A DNA stretch of 64,000 bases from Platanthera guangdongensis (Eukaryota > Streptophyta > Magnoliopsida > Asparagales > Orchidaceae), in contig CM077165.1 of assembly GCA_039583875.1 (NCBI GenBank), positions 78,604,757-78,668,756 of the forward strand, written 5' to 3'. The notes below the pieces were generated by a model. That model did no database searches. It saw only the letters and a list, made by a program, of their open reading frames with translations, and was not told the DNA's origin. Each line of letters opens with the position of its first letter. Position 1 is the stretch's first letter. The translations under genes and the position numbers were made by a program. Positions 10,700 to 21,955 of the stretch are shown here, piece by piece.

Positions 10700-11954
10700 G
10701 CGAGTGATCGGCCTCGCATGGTTAACTTGTGGAGTTACAAAATTAGCAAGGTTAAACCAGCAATCTACGCAAAAATGACCAATTTTGCCGCAGCACTAAC
10801 AGTAAAACATGTTTTAGCTTCTCTTGTACTCCTACCTTACCTTTTGAACGCGAGGTCTAGCAGGGGCAACATACTTAGAGGTGGAAGCCTCCTGTTTAGA
10901 GCATACACAGGGCTTCTCCATCTCCTTAGCCTTTGGTACAAAAGTTTTTGCTTTTGGTACCCTCTTATGGTTATGTCCATGAATATATGGACGATAATTC
11001 TTGAGTTCTATCTCTTCATATGGTACTTTAAAAACGCTAGAACAAAAGTCTCGGGGATGGGTCCATCCCTTATGTCTCTTCTTGGGCTCTACATAGGTTG
11101 GCCTAGCAAGATGACCATAGGACGACTCAAGGTCAAACTTGTTTTTCGGAAAGATTACCTTCCTAAACGAGGGTTGGCCTAGAGGTGCCTTCCCCTTTTC
11201 CTTGGCACTGGCTTTCTTGATAGCCTCACCTTTTCCAACTATGTGGCCAAGACCACTACCCTTCTTCGGAGCTAAGAACTCTTCAATGAGCGGGAGAACA
11301 GTCTTCGCCTTGGAGAAACTTTCAACAAGTTTTATCACCACCAAGAGCTTTTCTTCTTGATCATCAAGATATTTCTCTTTTAGACTTCATATTTCAGCTG
11401 AGATTTTCAGTTCCTCTTGCAAGGTGTGAACTTCACTTCTGGGAGAAGTCAATTCTGCAATTTTCTCCCTCATGCTTGATTCCACTGCCTTGAGAGAAGA
11501 AATCTCTTTTGCTTGCTTTTTTTCTACCTTTCGACATTTGTCAAAAGCCTTCAAAATGTTCTCATGTTTAACCATTAACTCACACTCGCCCTCTTTAGAA
11601 GAATAGCCATCGTGAACATTAGTGGACGTTTCCGATTCCGAGAGTATAGTGTGCGAGTTTACCTTCCCGCGATGCTCTGAGTCACCAAATTCCTTGTCTG
11701 ATTGACACATGAGCCCAAAGTAGGATTCCTCATTCTCTGAGCTGGACTCGCTTGAGTCGCTGCACTACGAGTCTTGGACTTCTTGGCGACGAAGCACTTT
11801 TCTTCTTTTCTCTTGCCCTTGAAGGATATTTTTTCCTCTTTCTTGGAGCCCTCCTTCTTCTTGTGTGGACATTCAGCAATCATGTGACATGTCTTGTTGC
11901 AACAATAGCACATAATTTCAGAGGAAGAGTGTTTGTTTGTTTTAAATCTATATC
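10700..11954 (-). pseudogene. SIRE-1 gag, C-terminal two thirds
   Basis: This is the downstream part of the large SIRE-type gag, interrupted by the hAT at 11955. Next to the hAT, frame 12132-11659 encodes a CCHC zinc knuckle, CYCCNKTCHMIAEC, followed by a lysine-rich run. Next, 11710-11387 encodes a coiled-coil-like segment (KCRKVEKKQAKEISSLKAVE). Then 11344-10832 is a basic region rich in Lys and Pro. A second zinc knuckle near 10770-10790 resembles the SIRE-3 CWCCGKVGHFAIDC but has a TAG in place of the Trp codon. The N-terminal part of gag continues at 32276 beyond the hAT in exactly the same frame once the transposon and one 8-bp duplication are discounted. Confidence 0.85.
11947..11954. 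other. Left target-site duplication of the hAT
   Basis: TCTATATC, identical to 32268-32275. Eight base pairs is the hallmark length for hAT transposons. Confidence 0.92.
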
Positions 11955-12140
11955 TAGGCATGTGCAGGAAAACCAAAAACCGCACCAAATCACAAAACTG
12001 CACCGCACCGCAACTTATTTTAAACCGAACCGATCGGGTGCGGTGCGGTTCGATTTGGGTTGTCTGAAAACCGGCACATGTCCAGTTCGGTTTGACTTGG
12101 AAGTCATAAAAACCAACCACGCCGCACGGCACCGTGAGTC
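11955..12140. repeat. hAT left terminal and subterminal repeats
   Basis: TIR start TAGGCATGTGCAG followed by AACCGCACC, CTGCACCGCACCGCAAC and, inverted, GGTGCGGTGCGGTT. Clusters of short motifs in both orientations near the ends are typical transposase binding regions. Confidence 0.75.
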
Positions 12141-12842
12141 AAATTGAAAATCTTAAGAAATAAGAACCTAAACTGTGGCAATTTGCATACGAGGAAACTG
12201 CACGGTCCGCACTCCACACCCAAAGTTGCAATTTACAAACCCTTAACCCTCCTGATCCCGAGTCCCGCAGACTGCACAGTCTGCACTATGCACTTCACAG
12301 AAAAGAAAGAGCCAAATCCCAAAGTTGAATAGGTGATTCGCTGCACAAACGCGAATCGTGAAACCCTAGTGTCGGGTCGCACCGCTGCGAAGAGGCAATC
12401 CCGAGTCCCGCAGACTACACAGTCAATTTTGTTGATTCGCTCCTATTCCAGAGACTCCTGCAGCTCTGCTCTAGTACTCTTATTCCGGTGATTTCTACAC
12501 CCCACAGGCCGCAGACCCGCAGTCGCGATTTCTTCTCTTATTCTGGCGATCTTCCTCGCTGGCGACCACTCCAACTCCAGTCCCCTACAGCCTACAGGCT
12601 ACAACTTCAGCGGCTTTATCTCCACTCTCCATCATCTTCATTGCTAGGGCAGCCATCTGGTAATTCTTCTTCCACCTTCCCTATTTTTTTCATTTCTCTT
12701 TCGTCTTTGGTATTGGGGGCTGTGATGACTGGTGAGCCTTTTGCTGGTTTGGGGCTTGAAAGCTATGACCTATGGATTAATGAAAGGGAGATCATAATTT
12801 TTGATTTATTTGCATATCCTGATTTTTTTTAATTTTATAGTG
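12141..12842 (+). other. hAT 5' non-coding region
   Basis: No gene recognised. It contains two copies of a phrase around TCCCGAGTCCCGCAGACT (12258-12290 and 12398-12430) and a pyrimidine-rich stretch before the GT-rich tract. An open frame at 12488-12832 has no recognisable features and is probably fortuitous. Confidence 0.5.
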
Positions 12843-13275
12843 CCATTGTGTGTACGTGGACATCCATGTGTAGGTGTGTTTATGTGTGTGTTTTGTGTAT
12901 GAGTGAGTGTATGTGTATGAGTGAGTGTATGTGTATATGTGTTTGTGACTTTGTGGGTGTGTTTGTGTATGAGTGAGTGTTTGTATATACGTGTTTGTGT
13001 CTTTATATGTATGTGTTTGTATATGTATGTGTTTGGGTTTCTAATGTTGTATGTTTGAGTGTTTATGTTTGTGTTTATGGGTGTGTTTGTGTATGAGTGA
13101 GTGTATGTATATATGTGTTTGTGTGTTTGTATGTATGTGTTTGTGTTTCTAATATTGTATGTTTCAGTGTTTATGTTTGTGTTTGTTATTTTTATGTGTT
13201 TGAATGAGTGTGTTTGTGTGTTTGTTATTTTTGTGTTTGAATGTGTGTGTGTGTGTGTGTGTGTGTGTATTTGTG
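12843..13275 (+). repeat. GT-rich minisatellite in the hAT leader
   Basis: Repeats of TGTGTTTGTGTATGAGTGAG type units ending in a (GT)n run at 13246-13268. Apparent reading frames rich in V, C, Y, M and F here are artefacts of the repeat. Confidence 0.85.
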
Positions 13276-13407
13276 ATATTTTTTTATAATTTGAAGCAGT
13301 TCACTTTCAAGGACATTATGTGTTTGTGTTTCTTCATATGTTATAATTTTTTATTTTCCACATTTTTTAATAACCTAGAGTCATCGTGCTATTGTGCATA
13401 GTCGTTG

Positions 13408-14536
13408 ATGTCATCCTCAAAGAACAAAGGAAATGAACCACTTGTAATGGAGGGAGATAGCAGTACTAAAAATAAAGTTAGTGAACCTATTGTGAATGAC
13501 AACGATGATACAAAGCACATAGAGAATAAAACAAAAAAGGATGATTCTGATAGTAATAAAACTAAATCTGTTGCGTGGGATTAGTTCATGAAGTTTAAAG
13601 ATACTGAAGGAAGGGATAAAGCGAAGTGTAAGCATTGCTCCAAGATATACAATGTTGATCCTCATAAGAACAGAACAAGTGCTTTAAGAGTGCATATGCT
13701 AACTTTATGTCCATTTATGTTGAATAATAACAATCAACAAATGTTATCTCTTAGTGAGAAAAAAGAAGATATGATATGGATATTGTGTTGGACCCACAAT
13801 GTAAGTTAAAGAGACTTACAAAGTGTTTCAAAGCAGTATATGATATCGCAAGAGCAAGTACAATGATTGAGTTGACTGAAAGCGTATTATATCATTTATA
13901 CAGTCATTATGAAAAATCTATAAACACAACATCAACTCAAAGTAATTTAAGCCAAGCTTTAAGCTCTGGGACTGCTATGAATCAAGTTGATGTCAAATTT
14001 AGCTTCGTGGCGTATCAAAAGAAAATGTTTATGGATGATTCAGAGGAGGATGAAGCAACTAATTGTGCATTTGAGATTTCTCTTTACTTGAAGGAAGATA
14101 CACTCAAGATGCAAACAAATTTTCATATTTTGAATTGGTGGAGATTGAACTCTTACAGATTCCCAATATTATCAAAAGTGGCAAGAGATGTTTTAGCTAT
14201 TCCAGTGTCTACTGTAGCCTCTGAGTCAGCTTTTAGTATTGGAGGACGTATTATTGATCCTTTCAGGAGTTCATTAGCACCTAAGATGGTAGAAGCTCTG
14301 ACTTGTGCTCGTGATTGGTTGTGTTGCAGTCAAACCTCAATGAGATAGAGGAGATGCTTATTGATGTTGACAAGTATGAAGATCTCGATAAAGGTAGTGT
14401 ATTTGCATTGAATTTTTAGTATTGTAGTTGTTTTACAAATTTGTAAACGTTACTTTAAATTTTTAATAGAGCTGGACAAACAAATTCAAGCTAATGTGGA
14501 TGACGAACCTGAAATCAATGAAGATGGAAATTGAAT
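13408..14536 (+). pseudogene. hAT transposase, internally deleted
   Basis: An ATG at 13408 starts a frame of about 58 codons, rich in Ser, Asp and Lys. It meets a TAG at 13582-13584 and continues in frame into a BED zinc finger (KCKHCSKIYNVDPHKN..HM). The central catalytic part is missing. The frame shifts near 13780, and coding resumes with DIVLDPQCKLK, matching the LDPR.KL region late in the hAT RNase-H-like domain. It then reaches the dimerisation domain: NWWRLNSYRFPILSKVARDV, then PVSTVASESAFSIGGR. A further frameshift near 14340 leads into NEIEEMLIDVDKYEDLDK, and a GT..AG segment (about 14393-14468) looks like a short intron before the final stop. BED fingers bind transposon ends; the C-terminal domain mediates dimerisation. 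This copy cannot catalyse transposition. Confidence 0.88.
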
Positions 14537-15548
14537 TATGGTAAATATAGTAACATGCATCATACATTTGAATTTTGATTTGTAAGTTATGGTACATTAT
14601 AATGAAAATATAATTTTTTTGATATGTAAGTTTTGCGGATTTAAGCTTAGTTATAGTTGTAACACCCTCATCCGTCGTATAGCATATAACAGAATGTCCA
14701 GCTGGAACCTGACGCCATATACCACGGACAGACGGAAGGGTTACGTATTAATAACCAAACATTCCAATTAAGATTACTCGTCCTAACACAGAGCATTCTA
14801 GCGGAAGCTTTTAAAAGTGGAAAGAACCCAAACTGAATAATCAATTTACATGAATGTCCACAAACACTACCCCTGAAATGAAATAATAGTACACTGAAAG
14901 ATACATGGTCTTATGGCCTTACAATAGTTCACTTATCCAAATAGTGTCTTACAAACATCGGCTCGCAGGCCGGCCACACATGACAAAATAAAAACAACTA
15001 TTCGCTAAGGCCTTCGAGGACCAGCACGACAACATGGGCTCCAACCTGCTATTTTGCACTCGGCTCCGCAGCACCTGCAAGCAACATTCCACCGCACGGT
15101 GGCAAACAGGCAACGGTCAGCTAAAGCCGACCAAATTATAACGACCCCATCCGTTTCTCGGGACGGCGATGCTCCTTCCCTGTATATCATTCGCCCAGCT
15201 AAACAATTATGTAAAAACATACTTCGCCACAGTATTAGGCTCGCACGGCCAAACACCCCGTGCACTCAGGGCACATGAACGTTGAATCCTGACACTTCAG
15301 CGTCTTCACCACCACCCCCAGGATGTCAACAACATGAGAATTTTAGCATTCCTGACCACTGTCAAAGGCTCCCGACTATGCCAACGGCCAGTCCACTTTT
15401 CAGGTCTCTCGCACTGAACCACATAGCCCAAGTCCGATTCCACTTGCCCATTGCTCAACCACGTAGTTCACATTAAGACGTACGCACGGGCCAAGCTTCT
15501 CTCGGATCCTAATATTCCAATCAATCACATAACCTAGTTATGTTCAAG

Positions 15549-15553
15549 GCTGG
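15549..15553. other. Left target-site duplication of Athila-B
   Basis: GCTGG, identical to 30201-30205. Confidence 0.85.
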
Positions 15554-15579
15554 TGATGTGTCCACTTTATATACCGGTC

Positions 15580-15892
15580 ATGCGCCACTGATCATGTGCA
15601 CTACTCTTTTTTTTTTCCAGAATCAGCCTGGGGTAAGCGCACGACCACTGGACATAATGTGCACGACCACCAGTCATGCTCCACTGATCGTGTGCATTGA
15701 TTCCTCTTTTCTGGAGTCTCGTCTGGGGTAATCGCACGACCATTGAACTTAGTGCGCACGACCACTGGTCGTGCGCCACTACTCGTGCACGTTATCCCAG
15801 TTCTTCTTCCTGATCTTCCATGCCAGTGCGCACAATCACCGGACATAGTGCGCACGACCACCGGTCGTGCGCCTGTGATCGTGCGCATTGTT
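15580..15892 (+). repeat. GCGCACGACC..GGTCGTGCGC palindrome array
   Basis: Repeated near-palindromes built from GTGCGCACGACC and GGTCGTGCGCC, for example around 15855-15880, with decayed copies such as TGATCATGTGCAC. The array stops about 15 bp before the TATA box. The same array is in the 3' LTR at 28910-29250. Confidence 0.85.
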
Positions 15893-15905
15893 CATTTCTG
15901 CTTTG

Positions 15906-15913
15906 TATAAATA
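15906..15913 (+). promoter_or_regulatory. TATA box of the Athila-B 5' LTR
   Basis: TATAAATA immediately downstream of the palindrome array; the 3' LTR copy is at 29268-29275. Confidence 0.65.
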
Positions 15914-16839
15914 GTGCAGGTCTCGCCCTAATTAAAAGGAGGATCCGGAGCTCGACATTTCTCCGCCGTTTTCCGCCTTCTCCGCCATTCCCCTTCATCT
16001 TCACCCTAAGGAGGTGCTCCAGGCAAGCTTTCACCGCCAAATCCAAGCCGGAGCTTCCTCTCAGCCTTCTCCTTCATCCGTGAGCTTCAAGTAGGGTTTG
16101 ACGCCATAGCCATCAAGCAAAGGAAAGCTAACAAACTTCATCCGCTATCGTGAGACGAAGAAGACGGGCCATTGGAAGGTGGTGACAGCCCTTCTCTACC
16201 CCGGACGCATTTGAGGACCGAGCTTGGACGCGGAATGACAACCCGACGATTCCAACCGTGAATCCTCAGCAAGACTTCGAGTTCGGTCGATCTCTTGACT
16301 TGTTCTTTCTTGTTGAATATTGGTGTTTAACTCTATTTATATTAATGAAGTATGCTTAGTTTGTAAAACGTTTTTATACAATCATGTCTATGTGATTTTT
16401 TATGTTTTCGTTATTTACTTGAGTTGCGCCATATTCCATCCACCACCATCCACCCTTGCCGCACTAGCAATTGCTAGTGGCGTGCATTGCAAAGAGGTGA
16501 TCACGACCCACATTCCGCTGTTCTAACCACCTAATCCGCTATCCTTCTCGTCCATCCGCCTAGCGATTCGGTGCATAGCGGCCCGACTAGTCTTCCATCC
16601 TGCCTGGCGAAACATCGCATAGCGGCGTTGCATAGGAGTAGTTGTTAGCCTTTTATTTTCTATTTTCGCAAACATCAAAACCCCCTTAGTTAGCTCCGAC
16701 CTGAGCACTTCAATCTCAAGTCCTCCTCGAAATTAACTCCACCTTACTGTGTTCCTTGAGAGATCGATACTTGGGAAAACCCCCATTTTATATTACTTGT
16801 GCGACCGGTTCACTGCCGTGATCTTACGCATCAAGTTTT

Positions 16840-16859
16840 TGGCGCCGTTGCCGGGGAAC
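16840..16859 (+). other. Athila-B primer binding site
   Basis: TGGCGCCGTTGCCGGGGAAC, six bases after the LTR end. This is the site usual for Athila and Tat elements, reported to pair with tRNA-Asp. Confidence 0.85.
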
Positions 16860-17061
16860 ACAGTCGTGTGAGTTTTTGTAGAGGAAGATAATAGATTGAA
16901 GCCCTTTTCCATTTGTGCATATCATTCTTTTTTCTTATTTGCTTGGGTTTTTAGAATTTTTATTTTGCTTATTTCTTTTTTCCCTTTTCTGATTTTTGAT
17001 TTAGATAGCAGATCCGTGCTATTTTTATTTTAGCCGTGTAGTACTTTTTCAGCAACTATTT

Positions 17062-18180
17062 TTGTTCGCGATGGATCCTGATGCTGAGTGTCGTTTACTT
17101 GACACTTTGCGCCAATCCATCGATGCCATTGTTGTTATGAATACCAAGCATTGCATTAGGTGTTTGTTATGTCAAGGTGTGGGCCACATGTTGAAGGATT
17201 TCCCTTGTTTGTGCAAGCCTTCTCCCTCTGAGGGCGTGTGCACAACAACCTCCCGTTCGCGGAAGACTGTTGCGAACAGGCCTACCAGGGTGTTTTCTGG
17301 CCCATACACTGACATAGCACACCTTGCTCATTCTTTACCTGTTGAGATTACTGAACAATCTCTGGCCGCATACAGCTCTTTCATGTGTCCCTCGATCCCT
17401 TTTTACGAGCTTTCCTTGAGTGATGATTATCACTCTGGTGTTAGCCAACAAAAAGAGGAGCAGGAACTCATGGACCCTCCTGTATGGGACGATGAGATTG
17501 TTCCGGTCGTTGATGGGGTGGCATCAGCAAATGATTTTGTGATCGGGCCTGCTCATTCAGTGCTTGATTTTGAGAGCAGCCTTGCCCCTCCGCAATTTTT
17601 GCCGGATTGTGCAACTCCATTTTTTTGTGAGTCGGTTGATGATGCCGTATTTGTTGATGATTCGGTGCCCTAGGTTGCACCGAAGTGGGATGATGATTCC
17701 TCTATCTCCGACGGAGAAGGTGGATCTTCAGAACACTTTTACGCACCCCGGTGGGATGAGGAATACCCTCTTTCTGATGTGGAGGTTTGCACCTCTTTAT
17801 TAGATGATCTCTGCTTGGATCCTGCTGAGAGTGATACTGGGATCACTCTCCCATTTTCTAATTCTTTTAGTTCTTCTTCTCTTTTATTACTTGATCCCCC
17901 TTCCTTATCTGAGCCTGTGCAGGATGAGTCTCCACAGGTACGTTGGGATGACGATGAGCTTTGTGCTCATGCCGTTGCCATCGCCTCCTGCGGGCCTGTG
18001 ATAGATGATACCTTGCTAGGCAAGGATTTTTTTTGTGGTGAGATGAGTGAGGACCAGGCCTCCTCCTCATCCTACTTCCTATTTCCTCTGCCTGCGAGGA
18101 ACAGGTATGATTATTTAGGCAGAGGGGTAACTGCTCTATCACCGTATCGGTACCCGTTACCGAAACGAATATTGGAATAG
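17062..18180 (+). pseudogene. Athila-B sole ORF with repeated WDD/E motifs
   Basis: A single frame of about 372 codons is interrupted once, by a TAG at 17671-17673. Near the N-terminus (residues about 31-50) it has a zinc-knuckle-like CLLCQGVGHMLKDF, in which the last cysteine of the CCHC pattern is Phe. The rest is acidic and rich in Ser and Pro. It contains four copies of a short motif: PVWDDEIV, PKWDDDSS, PRWDEEYP and VRWDDDEL. I do not recognise the family. By position (first ORF after the primer binding site, zinc knuckle) it may derive from gag, but the usual Athila gag core is not visible. The ATG used is at 17062; MDPDAE at 17071 is equally possible. No transmembrane segment or enzyme motif is seen. 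Confidence 0.6.
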
Positions 18181-19980
18181 TTACCTGTGCATTTTTCTTT
18201 TCATAGTCCCATTATCTAGAACCATTTCGTAGCTGAATAAGTCGTGCTGGGATGACAATAACCCCAGTACTTATCTTTCATTTTCTGCATTTTATTTTTC
18301 ATGTCTATTTTAGTTTTAGCATTTCTTTTTGTATATTTTTCTTTTGTTTTTGCGAAGCTCACCCCTGCAGGTATTCATAGCAAATTGCATTGGCGGGGTT
18401 GTGATTCTTCGTATGGCGGGCCTGCTTCTATTTTCCACGCGTCTTTTGGTATGCTCACTAGTTGAGCATTGGGTAACCTCTTCCCTTAGCTCTTTATGAT
18501 TTTAATTTCTCTATCACATACTGTATTGCTTAGCTTAAGTCTGGGGGAGAGCCAGTGTTGTTACCTTTTTCACGTGCACATTTCATGTGCAAACTAGAAG
18601 TTTTTATAATTTTATTTTGATTAGTTCATTGCATCACACACCACTGCACCCACATGAGTGCGTGCTTAGTTGTTAGTGTGCCGCGAGTTAAACTCAATTC
18701 TTCGTTAGATTTGGGAAAATTATGGTGCTAACATAGGATTGTGAGACGGAGTAAAATGTTGACCTTGCTGTGCTCCTAGTCAACTGCTCTCGTCTCGTGT
18801 AGAAATTTGAGTAGATTTAATTTTTCTGTATGCTTATAGTTTTATACTTTTCTATTTGCATAAAGATCTTTTTATTCTACTCAAAAAATTTGGTGAATCC
18901 AATGTGAATCCGACGGTAGCTTAGGGATGTGTGTATATGGCCGTTAGGCCTGTATTGCTAGAGTCTGGAGGATGGATAGTCTTTCTCGTTGGCTAAAAAC
19001 TTGCCCCCAAGCTATTCTTGAAGCATGGGTATAGGTTAGTTCACTCGCATGAGCGTGATGTAGGCCATCATTTTGGCCCGGTTGAGCTTTGTACCATTCC
19101 TAACAATTTATCCTCGCTAGCCCCGTTGTGTCTACCCCTCCTTTTGATTCAGCTCCACTATGATTTCACCAAATCCTCGTATCCAATCCTAGTCGCACAC
19201 CCAAGTTGAGCTTCAGAGTTTTACATTTTAATGTTGGGATGTGATGTGGTGTTATTATTTGTGAAAATGTGGAAGTGCTCCCAAGTTTATATCAGCTGAA
19301 TTGTGAAAATAAAATGAAGAAAAAGAAAAAATATATGTATTTGTAAAGAAAAAAATGAATGAAAAGAAAAAGTTTTAATTGAAAATCATTTTGGAAATGT
19401 GATTATATTTGGAGTAGGCGGTGCACATACCCATATGTTAAAAGTTATGTTTGGGGTGTGGTGTACCCGCATGTATTTTGCTTAGTAGAGGGATTCCTTT
19501 TATACTAGCTCATTTGGGTTTGGTGCTTAGCCATTCTTATTTATCATTGTTTACCTCACCGAAAGCCAAGCCCCATCTCTTCACCTCAAGTCCTACTGAT
19601 TCGTGTGTGAACCAAACCAGTGCCGTGGAGAGAATGCGAAAGGGAAAGCATATGGTCACCGACATTGGTGGATTCCTTTGGAGGTTATCCGGAGCCCCAA
19701 TCTTTGGCACTGCTTGCCTAGCGATTAGTCTTCTTTCTCCCTACGCATGATCGGATGATTCACCGTGATTCCATTTTTGAGTAATAATAAAATGTTGTAC
19801 ACATTGTGAAAAATATAAACTATTTTGCATACTTAGAAATTTCTTCTATTATATTTTTACGCGTGCGAGCATGCGACTTCTCATGGTACTCTGTATCGCA
19901 ATTTCTTTGTTAACTAGTATTTTTCCCTATCTGCTTAGATTTTGTTTGCTCGGGACGCGCAAACAGTTAAGTCTGGGGGT
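18181..19980 (+). other. Athila-B 3' non-coding region with two polypurine tracts
   Basis: No gene seen. It contains TTAAGTCTGGGGGAGA at 18535-18550 and TTAAGTCTGGGGGTG at 19967-19981. The second is the normal polypurine tract next to the 3' LTR. The first is an additional internal copy. Open frames at 19018-19209 and 19451-19750 lack recognisable features. Confidence 0.6.
18535..18550 (+). other. Internal polypurine-tract-like copy in Athila-B
   Basis: TTAAGTCTGGGGGAGA, matching the terminal tract at 19967 over its first 13 bases, about 1.43 kb upstream of it. Confidence 0.6.
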
Positions 19981-19985
19981 GTTAT
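19981..19985. other. Left target-site duplication of SIRE-3
   Basis: GTTAT, identical to 28630-28634. Confidence 0.88.
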
Positions 19986-20852
19986 TGAAAGTCCACCTAG
20001 TGTCAACTATCTTCACCTATGGGGGGGGGAATAGGTGACGTGCAGCGTTTTTGCGGAATTTAAATTGTACCTGCACACGAAAATAAAACAACACAGCACA
20101 AAAGAGTACACAAGCTATTTATAGTGGTTCCCCGACTTGGGTACATCCACTTTCCCCCTTCGACCTATCTCCCAACCAGGGACGACTCGGTCTCTTCACC
20201 AACAGGATTGAAATCCAATCCTTGCACTATCGGAAGGAACCCTTCCACACGTAGGAGTCAACACTCCCACAACACGGGTTGCACTCAACCCTTACAACTA
20301 GGAACCAACGTTCCTTTACAACAAAAGTAAAACTAGAATGTACAAGAGATACAAACTACGTTTGGAGACTAAGGTGTCCCTCTTCATTGACGACGTGCTT
20401 TTGAAGTCCACGAAGAGTCCACTACCCTAGATCTCTCTTGGAGAGAATCTCCCCGGAACCGGTGGCGGGAAGATGGGCGGCGGCTAGGTTCATAGGATCG
20501 GCGGCGACAACGATGTGCGGCTGCTGTACTTTGGAGATCCTAACTTCGTAGCGAAGCTAGCTAGGTCTACCAACGGTCACACCAGGATCAATCGTCTCGA
20601 TCGATTCGGATGGGGAAGATTTTCCCGATCTACAAATCAAGAGACAAGAGATCTCCGGTTAGACACGTGAGATGCTAAGCTTAGCTAGGCTTCTATCACA
20701 GGAGGATCTGGGCGAAACCACGATCAACCGGCGAACAACTTGGCGCGAGCGGTGACGGCGGCGGCGGCGGAGCGGAAACAGCGATCTAGGTCACGTCGCG
20801 GCTCGCGTATTTCTTTTCTTCTTTGCTCCTTTACTGTTCAAGAATACGCGTG

Positions 20853-20860
20853 TATTTATA
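20853..20860 (-). promoter_or_regulatory. TATA box of the SIRE-3 3' LTR
   Basis: TATAAATA on the minus strand, about 100 bp downstream of the palindrome array. The same box is at 27911-27918 in the 5' LTR. Confidence 0.6.
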
Positions 20861-20959
20861 CACAAGTATACTCCTAAAAGACCGTTGTGGGTCCCACCTG
20901 AAGGAAACCCTAGTTTCGGTTCAACACAGTCCCAGCGGCAGAATCCGGTCCGGCAGCTT

Positions 20960-21370
20960 CCAGAAAAATTGCTAAGTCAAAATCGGCGAGAATCGAAGGT
21001 GATTCTCGACGAATCGGCGAGAATCAGTTAGTGATTCTCGACGATTCGTCGAGAATCACTAGTGATTCTCGCCGAATCACTTAGTGATTCTCGCCGAATC
21101 ACTTAGTGATTCTCGACGAATCACTTGTTGATTCTCGACGAATATTACTTGGCCATGATCTGCTCAACAATGGGTTCGGCGAGAATCACTAGTGATTCTC
21201 GCCGAATCTTACTTGGCACCGTTTTGAGGTAGCCGGATAGAGTCGGCGAGAATCACTAATGATTCTCGACGATTCGGCGAGAATCACTAGTGATTCTCGC
21301 CGAATCGGCGAGAATCACTTGGTGATTCTCGCCGAATCGGCGAGAATCACTTGGTGATTCTCGCCGAATT
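20960..21370 (-). repeat. GATTCTCGCCGAATC palindrome array (3' LTR)
   Basis: Many tandem near-palindromes built from GATTCTCG(C/A)CGAATC and GGCGAGAATCACTAGTGATT, with centres such as CACTAGTG. The matching array in the 5' LTR (28040-28310) has fewer units. Confidence 0.92.
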
Positions 21371-21703
21371 ATACTTAGACGAATTTTCGTCTTTCCACCC
21401 AAGAGCTGCTCCTTGAACCATCCTTGCTCCTTGTCTGCTCTTGCATAATCACGGCCCTGTACTTGAAGTAAGTGCACTCTAATAGAGAGAGTACACGTAG
21501 GCCAACACACTGATATGCTCAACGAGGGATTACGTCATGCAGACCCGTGTATATTGACCTACTGCACCCTGACATTGGTGTGCACTTAGCGTGGAATAAC
21601 TGCAATCACAACTTAAGAGGTTTCATCAAATACATTATGAATTCATCTTAGCTTGACAGGTGGCTTCCTCAAATCCAGGTAATTGTGGATACAATACCCA
21701 ACA

Positions 21704-21717
21704 ATCTCCCCCTATTT
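21704..21717 (-). other. SIRE-3 polypurine tract
   Basis: Minus strand AAATAGGGGGAGAT directly before the 3' LTR start TGTTGGG. Confidence 0.8.
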
Positions 21718-21955
21718 GATGAAGTCAAAATCCTACTAGCTAAGATGAATAACACCAACCAGATAATATAAACAACATTCAGAATTTAAATATGCAGCAC
21801 AAGAGAATATAGGCAAATAGATCAAGACTTGAGTCATTCACAAATTCAAATACATATATAAATATATACATATATATATAATCGCAAGATTGTTCATATA
21901 ATAACAATAAACGTTAACTGTTCTTAAGAGAGAATGACAGGCTATAAAGTTTTGG

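Larger units (their letters stand above)
15554..16833 (+). mobile_element. Athila-B 5' LTR
   Basis: Starts TGATGTGTCCACTTTATATACC and ends ..TTACGCATCA before the primer binding site. It matches 28630-30200 closely but lacks about 290 bp that follow TATATACC in the 3' copy. It holds a palindrome array at 15580-15890 and a TATA box at 15906-15913. Confidence 0.85.
19986..21703 (-). mobile_element. SIRE-3 3' LTR
   Basis: About 1718 bp; on the minus strand starts TGTTGGGTATTGTATCC and ends CTAGGTGGACTTTCA. TATA box at 20853-20860. The palindrome array at 20960-21370 is longer than in the 5' LTR, which explains most of the 134-bp length difference. Confidence 0.92.

Noticed and set aside
10718..11182. 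A 154-codon plus-strand frame
   Set aside because: It is antisense to SIRE-1 gag, which has clear family motifs on the minus strand.
12488..12832. A 114-codon plus-strand frame in the hAT leader that might be a captured host gene fragment
   Set aside because: No recognisable domain, a composition like a pyrimidine-rich leader, and no support from splice sites or neighbours.
13101..13289. Cys/Val/Tyr-rich small proteins
   Set aside because: Artefact of the GT-rich minisatellite in the hAT leader.
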